Translations under genes and position numbers: made by a program
Shown: positions 8,150-15,902 of the stretch, one piece after another
Layout: every line of letters begins with the position of its first letter
How positions within the stretch are numbered: position 1 is the first letter of the stretch
Assembly (NCBI GenBank): GCA_016840125.1
Contig: JAEOSY010000471.1
Span: 1-34,579, forward strand
DNA length: 34,579 nucleotides
DNA from: Candidatus Helarchaeota archaeon
GTDB lineage: Archaea > Asgardarchaeota > Lokiarchaeia > Helarchaeales > HEL-GB-A
Direction: 5' to 3'
Notes under the pieces: model-generated
Database searches by the model: none
What the model saw: only the letters and a program-made list of their open reading frames with translations
Told to the model about the DNA's origin: nothing

Positions 8150-9490
8150 TTAAAATTTCTTAAAAACTTGAATTTCGGAGACATTCCGGGGTGTTTTAGG
8201 AGGTTTATTTTTCCAGACGATGATAATTGAAACCACAATGATAGCACACGCAATTCCGATACCGGCAAAAGCCCAATTCATATCGATTGACCATGGAACC
8301 CCAATAACATAAATGGATCCATTTGAGGTGGCAGCAACGATGTCAAGGAGCCCGTCAGCATTCAAATCAATCAGTATAATATCCAAAATGGCTCCCTCTA
8401 AAGTAATATTGTAGTGACGTCCAAGTGAATCAGTCAAAGGTTGCCCATCAAGATACCAGAGGGTGATATTAGAGGATGAATCGCCCATTAGCAAATATTC
8501 TTGGGATCCTGTGAAGAAATTGCTTATGCCAAGAGCAGTTACGGAGTTACCACTATAAAAGGAGTGTAATACAGAACCATCAGTTCCATTGAGGAAAAGG
8601 CTTCCATTATTAATTCCAATAAGGACTTCTAATTTTGAGCTTCCATTATAGTTATACAGAAGCATTGCGGGGGAGCTACTTTGATATGATGATGAATTCC
8701 AGAGAACTGATCCATTTTGAGTGAATGCATTTGTAATTTGCGCCCCTTTTATAATTATTTCAGGATTTGAAGTCCCCATCACATCACCCAAGAGAATATT
8801 CAAAGGTTTATTATTAACGCTAACATTCCACCTTTCTTCGCCTGTGATGTTCATGAGTGTAACTATAGAATCTGTCAGAACTAAAATGGCATCAATAACG
8901 TTATCCTCAGTTAAATCTACACATTTGAAATTCCCGATAGATTCCGTTAAGTTGTATGACCACAGTAATGAACCATTATAATGAAGGGCGGTGAGATTAC
9001 CAAGTGCATCGCCTACAATCACTTCATTGATGGAGTCGTTATTGATATCTGCGATTTGGATATGAGTAACGTTATAACTTTTTTCCCATAGAAGCGTTAG
9101 CTTTTGAGTGGATTGATTGTATTTGATGGCGGTAAGCAGCTTACCATCCAATGACCCAGCCACAATTTCACTGGTGGAATCAACATCTAAATTACCTGTT
9201 GCAAGCGCGTTATAGGTATAATTTGACGGGATGCTGTAATTGCTTAGAAATTTTCCTTCGATTCCATCTATTAATGTTATATTCCCCTTTCCACTAACCA
9301 CAATTTCACTTACCTGAACATGGTCTATATTTAAATCACCAGTCGTCTGAATAGCTGATAGCTGATTTCCTGTATCGTTTATCCAGAAATAGGTTTGGTA
9401 AACGGATTGGGAATAAGCAACTGGAATGAAATTCATCATAAAAAGTAATAAAACAATTCCAATTGTAAAATTAAATTTGCGTCTGTTCAT
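8150..9490 (-). CDS. Secreted FG-GAP-type propeller protein with C-terminal membrane anchor
   Basis: A 446-residue extracellular protein. It has an N-terminal signal peptide (MNRRKFNFTIGIVLLLFMMNFIPVAYSQ), then repeated blades in which D-x-N-x-D-x-x-x-E/D loops precede short hydrophobic strands (DINNDSINEVIVGD, DLNADGLLDIVAA, DLTEDNVIDAILV). These are typical of calcium-binding FG-GAP/VCBS beta-propellers. One C-terminal helix (about 410-430) is followed by a short basic tail (KNKPPKTPRN). N-x-S/T sequons are very common, as expected for a glycosylated archaeal surface protein. It begins 27 bases after the end of the Rag-like GTPase gene on the same strand, with GTGA just before the ATG, so the two are probably co-expressed. 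The ligand is unknown. Adhesion or surface sensing is a reasonable guess. Confidence 0.82.
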   Translation of the reverse strand: MNRRKFNFTIGIVLLLFMMNFIPVAYSQSVYQTYFWINDTGNQLSAIQTTGDLNIDHVQVSEIVVSGKGNITLIDGIEGKFLSNYSIPSNYTYNALATGNLDVDSTSEIVAGSLDGKLLTAIKYNQSTQKLTLLWEKSYNVTHIQIADINNDSINEVIVGDALGNLTALHYNGSLLWSYNLTESIGNFKCVDLTEDNVIDAILVLTDSIVTLMNITGEERWNVSVNNKPLNILLGDVMGTSNPEIIIKGAQITNAFTQNGSVLWNSSSYQSSSPAMLLYNYNGSSKLEVLIGINNGSLFLNGTDGSVLHSFYSGNSVTALGISNFFTGSQEYLLMGDSSSNITLWYLDGQPLTDSLGRHYNITLEGAILDIILIDLNADGLLDIVAATSNGSIYVIGVPWSIDMNWAFAGIGIACAIIVVSIIIVWKNKPPKTPRNVSEIQVFKKF

Positions 9491-9517
9491 TTTTCACTCT
9501 CTTAATTCAATCCTTCA

Positions 9518-10447
9518 TTAACTAAAGAATGTTTTCATGGAATCGTAATCGCGTTTAAGTACCTCTATAATCGCCCGAATATCTATAATTTCTTCCCCCA
9601 CGAGCAAAACAAAGAGTTGCCAATTACCTAGCATAACCCGTCTGAATAAAAATTGAAGGTTGTAATCTCCTTCAATCCTGCGAAGGTTTAATTCTAATTC
9701 ATAACCAGCTTCTCGTACTTTAATTAAATCCTCAAAAAGGAAGTAGATGCCATTTATTGCTTGGAGAACGGCGTCCTTCTTTTTGGAATCGTGCGATCGG
9801 TACGCATTCCCAACGATAAAGAAGTTTTCGTCGAACAAGAGGGCGCCATCTAATTCAGCATCGACTATGAAAGTTTTAAGTAGCGTATCCAGGGCATTAA
9901 GCTTAGGAATTAATTCGAGGATGCTCTGTGAAAAGGCCTCGTTCAATGATCGTTTATTAAATATTGACGTTACAAAAAATTCAATCTCAAAATCATGAGC
10001 TTGTGATTTTTCCTTAAAGAGATTGATAAGTTCCTTAACCGATTTTTGACAATCGGGCGTACGAAAGAACTCGGGATCCGCTTTGTGAATTAAAATCACG
10101 ATTTGAGGCACGAGACCTATCTCCTGAAAGTATTTTAATATATCAACGTAATACATTAACGCTTCCTTATAGCGGTTGGTATCGGTCACATCGACTACGA
10201 AGAATAATAAATCAGTATCGTCCAGTATTCGACTGCGTTTTTGCAAATAATTAGCTCTGTATTGCTCTTGCCCTCCCAGATCCCACCGAAAAATGGGGAA
10301 GCCGAGCACATTCATCTCGCTACGCTGCGCCCCTAACGTAGGTTTTACTTTTGAGGGTTCATATTCACCCGCCATTGTTAGTAAGATCGAGGTCTTTCCT
10401 GCTTCATCGAGACCCATAAGCAAAATCTTAAACATATTTTTTGTCAA
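9518..10447 (-). CDS. Rag/Gtr-like small GTPase with C-terminal roadblock-like domain
   Basis: 309 residues, about the length of eukaryotic RagA. The G domain (1-185) has P-loop GLDEAGKT at 12-19, switch I Thr37 in KPTLGA, DLGGQ at 56-60, HKAD at 121-124 in place of NKxD, and TSIF at 160-163. The HK-x-D form, the TSIFNKRSLNEAFSQSILELIP stretch and the following LLFDENFFIVGNA strand match the Rag/Gtr pattern, in which TSI...A-S-I-V-x-x-L-I-P leads into a roadblock domain. Residues 190-309 would be that roadblock-like dimerisation module. No lipidation or membrane signal is seen. TTG 10447 is used because it places the P-loop at the same residue as in the paralogue at 15903-16829; ATG 10435 is the alternative. 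Rag proteins in eukaryotes work as heterodimers in nutrient signalling; a comparable role here is inference. Confidence 0.88.
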   Translation of the reverse strand: MTKNMFKILLMGLDEAGKTSILLTMAGEYEPSKVKPTLGAQRSEMNVLGFPIFRWDLGGQEQYRANYLQKRSRILDDTDLLFFVVDVTDTNRYKEALMYYVDILKYFQEIGLVPQIVILIHKADPEFFRTPDCQKSVKELINLFKEKSQAHDFEIEFFVTSIFNKRSLNEAFSQSILELIPKLNALDTLLKTFIVDAELDGALLFDENFFIVGNAYRSHDSKKKDAVLQAINGIYFLFEDLIKVREAGYELELNLRRIEGDYNLQFLFRRVMLGNWQLFVLLVGEEIIDIRAIIEVLKRDYDSMKTFFS

Positions 10448-10534
10448 TCTCTTTACCCACTTTCTTTATTGTCAATAATTATCAAATACAAATTTTAAGT
10501 CTTTATCTATGAAATAGTTTTGGATGTGAGAAAA

Positions 10535-10689
10535 ATGAGCGAAGAGCATGAGCATCTTGAATTATTGGATATGTACCAGGTCCCCTCTGCCATGTACGAT
10601 ATTGGATTTTTGCTCTAGGTTATGTAGTCTTTTTCTTAGTCTATGTTTTGATCAATTTCCGAGCTATAAAGAGATTAATTAAAAGTTAG
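10535..10689 (+). pseudogene. Small membrane protein gene interrupted by a frameshift
   Basis: An ATG at 10535, preceded by GGATGTGA, opens MSEEHEHLELLDMYQVPSAM and hits TAG at 10616. From about 10561 another frame, displaced by one base, is open to TAG 10687 and encodes GYVPGPLCHVRYWIFALG followed by a clear membrane helix and the basic tail NFRAIKRLIKS. Joined, the two parts would make an ordinary one-helix protein of about 51 residues with an acidic N-terminus. Possible explanations are a disrupted gene, a base error in the assembly, or programmed frameshifting. The stop overlaps the end of the convergent flavoprotein gene by a few bases. The start is divergent from the Rag-like GTPase gene. 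No function can be given. Confidence 0.5.
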
Positions 10690-11963
10690 CTAATAGTGAG
10701 AGCAAAATCAATTTCATGGTTTATCCGCTTAAGGGTAGTTCTATCCACCTTCTCCTTGAGAGCATCTAGTAGTCTTTTCTGTACCCTAACCCCCAAGGAC
10801 GCAACATCATTCCCAGGTTCCAAAAATCCCTCAAGAATAAGTTGCATATTAGATACAATTTGGTCCCCAAAAGAGGGATCTTGGAGAATTTCAGCCATGG
10901 TATCCATGATTAAATCCATGTAGCCACTATGATAAATCAAATGATGCATTCGTTGAGAGGCTTGAACTGTTTCTACAATCTTTTTGCATTTCGTCTGATA
11001 CTTCTGGAGATAAGATGCGGTATAATCATCTCTTTTTTTCGCTTTAATTAAAGTCTCTGCCGCGAGTTTCCCACTATAGCGAGCGTGCCATATCCCTTCA
11101 TAGGTAAACCTATCAGAGAATCCCGCGGCATCCCCAACTAATAAAACTCTTTCTGTATAAAGATATTCCGGAATGCGGTCTGGGATAGGAGCCGCCCAGA
11201 TGTGTTTTCCATCAAATTTAACAGGTTTAGCCCCCTCAAGTTTTTTTGAAATCATCGGATGATTCTTGATGATCTCACGGAATTGGTTAATTTTCACGAA
11301 TTTATCGCACATCCCTACAGAGAGCCCTTCACGCTTTGTAAATATCCAAATGTAGCCATGAGGCGTGATTTGTGAATTAAAATAAAGATCATAGGCACCT
11401 CCACCAAACCGTTCATCAATGAGATAGGGTGGTAAAGAAAATTCAGCGATTATTGCTTGTTCTATATCTGCTGGGCGGTCCATTCTTAAGTCGCGCTGAA
11501 GTTGGGTACTTTTAGCGCCTGTAGCGATAACCAAAGCGTCCGCCTTTATCGTTTTGGAAAGACAATTATCATCAACCTCGACATGATCATGATATTTTGC
11601 AGGATTACATAACGCGGTGTTGTTCACGATAGTAGCGCCGCTTCGCTCTGCAAGATCTCTTAAATAACAATCTAAACGCGTCCGATAGGTGAGTTCTCCT
11701 AATGTAGTATGTCCATTGGTATCTAAATCAACGCTCTTTGTTGGTCCTGCAAGTAAAAGATGCTCCACTTTCCGTTCAATGATTTCTTTCGGTAACGGTC
11801 CAAAATCTTGCTCATTATGCCACATCAAACCGCCAGCACAAGTTTTGTAGCGGTCTCTATTCCCTTTTTCAAATAAGATAACATCTACATCGTTCTTTGC
11901 AAGGAGTTCAGCACAAGTTGCCCCTGCAGGACCGCCACCCGCAACAATTACGTCGTATTTCAT
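10686..11963 (-). CDS. Geranylgeranyl reductase family flavoprotein
   Basis: A FAD-dependent oxidoreductase of the digeranylgeranylglycerophospholipid reductase group, which saturates isoprenoid chains of archaeal membrane lipids. The start is a dinucleotide-binding motif, VAGGGPAGATCAELL (G9-G14). KTCAGG around residue 40 is the family's K-x-C-x-G element. HGYIWIFTK fits the Y-x-W-x-F motif of the substrate cavity, and LLVGDAAGF with a following Y-E-G is the second FAD-binding motif. At about 425 residues the length is usual. The C-terminal third is helical and may lie at the membrane surface. ATG 11963 is chosen over the GTG at 11972 because that GTG is part of the GGGTG ribosome site. Two palindromes overlap the promoter, so expression is probably controlled. 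Related enzymes act on other isoprenoids, so the exact substrate is open. Confidence 0.85.
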   Translation of the reverse strand: MKYDVIVAGGGPAGATCAELLAKNDVDVILFEKGNRDRYKTCAGGLMWHNEQDFGPLPKEIIERKVEHLLLAGPTKSVDLDTNGHTTLGELTYRTRLDCYLRDLAERSGATIVNNTALCNPAKYHDHVEVDDNCLSKTIKADALVIATGAKSTQLQRDLRMDRPADIEQAIIAEFSLPPYLIDERFGGGAYDLYFNSQITPHGYIWIFTKREGLSVGMCDKFVKINQFREIIKNHPMISKKLEGAKPVKFDGKHIWAAPIPDRIPEYLYTERVLLVGDAAGFSDRFTYEGIWHARYSGKLAAETLIKAKKRDDYTASYLQKYQTKCKKIVETVQASQRMHHLIYHSGYMDLIMDTMAEILQDPSFGDQIVSNMQLILEGFLEPGNDVASLGVRVQKRLLDALKEKVDRTTLKRINHEIDFALTIS

Positions 11964-11990
11964 TTGAAGCACCCTTTTATGAATTTAGAG

Positions 11991-12022
11991 TTAACGATGT
12001 TAACTATAATTAACACCGTTAT
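11991..12022. promoter_or_regulatory. Tandem palindromic operator at the flavoprotein promoter
   Basis: Two copies of a 13-base palindrome: TTAACgatGTTAA (11991-12003, perfect) and TTAACaccGTTAT (12010-12022, one mismatch), 19 bases apart start to start, so on nearly the same DNA face. The spacer with its flanks contains a minus-strand TATA-like TTATAG about 25 bases before the expected transcription start of the flavoprotein gene at 11963. A dimeric repressor bound here would block TBP. The regulator is not identified. Confidence 0.55.
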
Positions 12023-12167
12023 ATTAATATTTTCATAGATTGATAACTTTAAAAAATTAGAGTTCGATGTAATTCAAGAAGCCCCTTTCTCTTAGGTAAT
12101 AAAGAAAGAATTATGAACGTAGTCCAGTAATTAAATATATTGAAAAAAGAGGGGAAGTTAATAAAAG

Positions 12168-14126
12168 TTAGAAATTACGATCTACCATTGTTTGTTTAAT
12201 AAGCGCTTCTAGTTCCTTTTTCTTCAGACCTAACACTTCAATTTTCTGATGCATCTTCTCTAAATTTTCCTCTTGTGCCTCTAATTTATTAACATACTTA
12301 TCCTTCAATCGCGCTTCGGATTGGGAATCCCCAAGGCTTTTTAGATTTTCGCGAAGCCGCTTTTGATCTTCGACAATTTTTTGGATATTAGCGGTTGTTT
12401 TTTTGATTTCAAGTTCAATTTCACGTTTTTGCATTTCGAGATCATATATTTTCAATAAGAAATCACGCTGTGCTTCAGCAATCAACTTCAATTCAAACCA
12501 CTTCAAAATGTCCTTCTTGGCAATTTGGTTGAGGTTCAGTTGGCGGCGTTCAATTCTTCGAAGTTTAATCTCAAAAGTTGCCGTTTTCAGCGGGGTTAAT
12601 TTGAGTTCATACCGATAATAGCTTTCAGTTTCATCTTCAGGTGCCCTGGTTTCATAGAGATCATACTGGTACTGTTTAGGGTGTTCGATGATGAGCGTTT
12701 TTTCTTCATTAGACTTATTTTTTATTGTATATTTTGTATGTTGAATGGAGAATTGGAAGGTTTCAGCATATTTACCGATTTTGATTTGATGGAGATTGGT
12801 GGTCCGATATTGGGAATCGGTGGAAACGAAGATCCCAAGTTCCACAGCGTAGGCAATTAACCTAGATTCATTTTGTTTTAGGAAAGGAAGCATGGCTTCC
12901 CCTGCAAAAGCATCATGGTCGAAAACAGAGATAGGCCCCGATTCCAAGGTTAGTTCAGTATCATTGGTTAATTCTAAGCACATCATCGGATTTTCCTTTC
13001 GGTTTTTTTGATTATATACGCATAATTTTTTGGCTGTAATGTTTGACTGGAGAATAGGGACAAGCGAACTCTGATTACGTTTCACAGTTACGGGAACCAT
13101 TATTGTATACTCAAACCCAGCCATTCCAGCGGATTTACCCTTAGCTGCCACTTTCGTGGATCGTGCGACATCTTTCGCCGAGGTTGTTCTGCCACTGGCA
13201 ACAGACATGAATCCGTAACCTGCTTGCTTTGCACGTTTGGGGGCTGCCATAGATGCTTCAGCATTCATCATAGGTCCATCATCGACGGCCAGCCCTTCCT
13301 CAAATTCTGGAGGTGTAATATCAAACGAGTCGACGCGCGCAATTTCAGGGCGGGAAATCCAATTCGGAGTATAGAGATCATAAATAAACGAAATAGGAAG
13401 CCCACTGATGAGGGAAAGGTTAATTTCTTCCCAATCCTCGTCGAGTATATTATCAACCAATGCCCAGCCTTGGATTAAGTATTTATTTTCAGGGGTTGAA
13501 ATTAATCGGTAACTAGTTTTCCACGAGGGCATCTCCTGCAAATAGGTTATATTAACTTCTGCTTCTTCATTTCCCTCAAAGAAAATAGTGAGAGTTTTCG
13601 TATCCTTTTTCTTACCCAGATAAATAGTTTCAAGGAAGAAATTGAGTTCCTTATTCATTTTCGGGTCGTCTATTTCAAGCGACGTTATTTCTTTTATGTG
13701 TATATTCGTGATTTTCGCGTCATCAGTCACAATCACTAAATAGGGTTCCAACCGAGATTTATCGTTGGAGCCTTCCTCAATTTCTTGAACTCCCAATACT
13801 TTTCCATTTAGAGTTCGGGAGCCAATGGTGACTGAGATTTGGGTGCCAATGAGTTGTTTCATTAAGGAGATGAAGGAGTCAACCTCAGGTACCTTTATCA
13901 TAGCATCTTCTAGAGCTCTTTCTGTATCAACATCAGATGCTTCATACGAGACCCCTGTTACAACCCCGCTAGAACATATAATTGATAAAGTTTTGAGTAT
14001 GTCATTCATTACGTCAGTTTTAAAAGATAATTGTAATTTCTTCTCTTTATTCATATTAACAGTGCCTTTTCTAACAAAATAACCGATCCCAGTTTTATAA
14101 AGGATGGTTTTACTTATTTTCATCAT
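12168..14126 (-). CDS. DUF4139 domain protein with C-terminal coiled coil
   Basis: 652 residues. The middle part carries the DUF4139 hallmark: a strand YLQEMPSWKTSYRLI, then GWALVDNILDEDWEEINLSL, then SGLPISFIYDLYTPNW and RPE, at about residues 195-265. A low-complexity Ala/Gly/Ser/Lys linker at roughly 275-340 separates this from the second half. The last 110 residues form a long charged coiled coil (LKIYDLEMQKREIELEI onward). No signal peptide or membrane helix is seen, so it should be cytoplasmic. DUF4139 proteins have no established biochemical role that I can name with confidence. The start ATG 14126 has AGGTG seven bases upstream. Neighbours do not indicate a pathway; the promoter region is divergent with the repeat-propeller gene. 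Confidence 0.85.
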   Translation of the reverse strand: MMKISKTILYKTGIGYFVRKGTVNMNKEKKLQLSFKTDVMNDILKTLSIICSSGVVTGVSYEASDVDTERALEDAMIKVPEVDSFISLMKQLIGTQISVTIGSRTLNGKVLGVQEIEEGSNDKSRLEPYLVIVTDDAKITNIHIKEITSLEIDDPKMNKELNFFLETIYLGKKKDTKTLTIFFEGNEEAEVNITYLQEMPSWKTSYRLISTPENKYLIQGWALVDNILDEDWEEINLSLISGLPISFIYDLYTPNWISRPEIARVDSFDITPPEFEEGLAVDDGPMMNAEASMAAPKRAKQAGYGFMSVASGRTTSAKDVARSTKVAAKGKSAGMAGFEYTIMVPVTVKRNQSSLVPILQSNITAKKLCVYNQKNRKENPMMCLELTNDTELTLESGPISVFDHDAFAGEAMLPFLKQNESRLIAYAVELGIFVSTDSQYRTTNLHQIKIGKYAETFQFSIQHTKYTIKNKSNEEKTLIIEHPKQYQYDLYETRAPEDETESYYRYELKLTPLKTATFEIKLRRIERRQLNLNQIAKKDILKWFELKLIAEAQRDFLLKIYDLEMQKREIELEIKKTTANIQKIVEDQKRLRENLKSLGDSQSEARLKDKYVNKLEAQEENLEKMHQKIEVLGLKKKELEALIKQTMVDRNF

Positions 14127-14172
14127 AAATTAACACCTAATTTGGAGGTTCAGTTTTCTTTAAGAAATTATA

Positions 14173-14182
14173 CTTTATATAG
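14173..14182 (+). promoter_or_regulatory. TATA box of the repeat-propeller gene
   Basis: CTTTATATAG is a strong archaeal box A. It predicts transcription start near 14204, giving a 20-base leader that holds GGAG (14212-14215) eight bases before ATG 14224. Confidence 0.6.
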
Positions 14183-14223
14183 CTTTTAGACGAAGTTATT
14201 TCTTGAAGTTTGGAGATTTTTCT

Positions 14224-15879
14224 ATGGAAAAGCGAATGAAGAAAAAGCGGGTCTTACTAGGAATTACTGGGCTTCTGGCACTTTTAGTTTTCAGTAGTAT
14301 TTTAAACACACCTTTTGAATTGCCAATACCTATCCAAACTCAGAAAAACACCCCTGTTGCGCTCCATGCGACTTCAGAAACAGGTGTATTACGTTGGAAC
14401 ACCACATGGGGCAACACTACTGACGACAGAGGTTATGGATTAGTGATAGATCCAAATGGCTCAATCTACTGTACAGGTTATACGAATAGTTTTGGGGCAG
14501 GTGGTTATGATTTATTACTGGTCAAGTATGCGCCCAATGGAACACAACTTTGGAACACCACATGGGGTGGCTCTAATGATGATAAAGGCTGGGGTATAAC
14601 GATGGATACCAACGGTTCCCTCTACTGTGTCGGTGAAACTGAAAGTTTTGGGGCTGGTGGCAAGGATTTTGCATTAGTCAAATTTGCCCCGAATGGAACG
14701 CGACTCTGGAACGTCACATGGGGTGGGTCCAATTATGATTGGGGTCGGGGTGTGGCAGTCGATACCAACGGTTCCATCTATTGCACCGGATCTATTGCCA
14801 GTTTTGGGGCGGGTAGCAATGATTTGGGGCTGGCGAAGTTTGACCCGAGTGGAACGCGACTCTGGAACATCACGTGGGGAGGTTCTAATGTCGATTATAG
14901 TAATGGAGTAGTAGTGGATGCCAACGGCTCCATCTACAGTTCAGGTCTAACTAAAAGTTTTGGGGCAGGAAATGATGATTTCTCCCTGGTCAAGTTTGCT
15001 TCCAATAAAACCCTCCTTTGGAACATCACATGGGGTGGTCCTGATATTGATTATGGGTATGAACTGACGATGGATGCCAACGGGTTCGTCTACTGTACTG
15101 GTGCTAGGAGTTTTGGAAGTAACACGGATTTGGCACTGCTCAAGTTTGCTCCGAATGGGACGCGACTCTGGAACACCACGAGGGGTGGTTCTGATACGGA
15201 TATCGGCTGGGATGTGGCGATTGATGTCAACGGCTCACTCTACTGTACCGGATATACGAAAAGTTTTGGGGCAGGCAACAATGATTTAGTATTGGTCAAG
15301 TTTGGTCCAACTGGAACGCAACTAGGGAGTGCCACATGGGGTGGGTCAAATAGTGATACCGGTGCGGACTTGGCGCTTGATGCTAACGGTTCCATCTACT
15401 GTGTGGGTTTCACTACTAGTTTTGGGGCAGGGGGCTTTGATTTAGTACTAGCCAAGTTCGGATTTCAACAAGGACTCAATTTGAATGTGGTTGCCAATGC
15501 TACTACCCTCATTACCAATCAGTGGATTCAGCTCACAGTCAGCTGTTCTAATTTGAGCGCGGAGAACGTGTCTCGCTTGTGGTTTAATAATCCTTTTGAT
15601 GGAATTAATTATACCTTAGCGACCAACTTTACGGGAACTCAGATCCATTACTTAAACTTCACGAGCGCCTCAGCTGGCACGTTCATTTTCAAATTTTGGG
15701 CTAATTCCAGTTCAGGAATGGGAATAATTATAGAGAAAGAAATCATGATTACATGGAATGAGCCTCAACCTCCAGATTGGAGGTTAATTACACTAATAAT
15801 AGTCATTATTACGGTAATTGGTGTGTTAGCTCTTGTAATAATTATGCGACGCAGGAAAAAAAAGAAAAAAACCGCCTAA
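14224..15879 (+). CDS. Secreted SBBP-type repeat propeller with C-terminal membrane anchor
   Basis: About 551 residues. A basic N-terminus and hydrophobic helix (KKKRVLLGITGLLALLVFSS) form a signal peptide or anchor. Then come seven repeats of about 52 residues of the form WNxTWGGSxxDxGxxxxxD, with NGSIYCTG, SFGAGxxDLxLVKF and PNGTxL segments, which is the SBBP/beta-propeller repeat. An Ig-like or PKD-like beta domain (about 415-515), a single membrane helix and the tail RRRKKKKKTA follow. Each blade carries N-x-S/T sequons (NTT, NIT, NGS), so the ectodomain is probably glycosylated, and most blades keep one Cys. ATG 14224 with GGAG upstream is preferred to TTG 14203. The gene is convergent with the second Rag-like GTPase gene. 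Ligand and role are unknown; it is likely a surface protein. Confidence 0.85.
   Translation: MEKRMKKKRVLLGITGLLALLVFSSILNTPFELPIPIQTQKNTPVALHATSETGVLRWNTTWGNTTDDRGYGLVIDPNGSIYCTGYTNSFGAGGYDLLLVKYAPNGTQLWNTTWGGSNDDKGWGITMDTNGSLYCVGETESFGAGGKDFALVKFAPNGTRLWNVTWGGSNYDWGRGVAVDTNGSIYCTGSIASFGAGSNDLGLAKFDPSGTRLWNITWGGSNVDYSNGVVVDANGSIYSSGLTKSFGAGNDDFSLVKFASNKTLLWNITWGGPDIDYGYELTMDANGFVYCTGARSFGSNTDLALLKFAPNGTRLWNTTRGGSDTDIGWDVAIDVNGSLYCTGYTKSFGAGNNDLVLVKFGPTGTQLGSATWGGSNSDTGADLALDANGSIYCVGFTTSFGAGGFDLVLAKFGFQQGLNLNVVANATTLITNQWIQLTVSCSNLSAENVSRLWFNNPFDGINYTLATNFTGTQIHYLNFTSASAGTFIFKFWANSSSGMGIIIEKEIMITWNEPQPPDWRLITLIIVIITVIGVLALVIIMRRRKKKKKTA
14395..15480 (+). repeat. Seven tandem 156-base coding repeats
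   Basis: In-frame repeats encoding the propeller blades. The unit is 156 bases, starting at TGGAACACCACATGGGG (14395, again at 14551); the fifth is 6 bases shorter. Neighbouring units stay similar at the DNA level, pointing to recent duplication or gene conversion, and the array could vary in copy number. Confidence 0.85.
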
Positions 15880-15902
15880 TCCATTCTCGAGAGAAGAGAT
15901 GT

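Noticed and set aside
14130..14140. TTAACACCTAA resembling the operator at 12010-12022
   Set aside because: It is explained by the AGGTG ribosome site of the DUF4139 gene and lacks the second palindrome arm.
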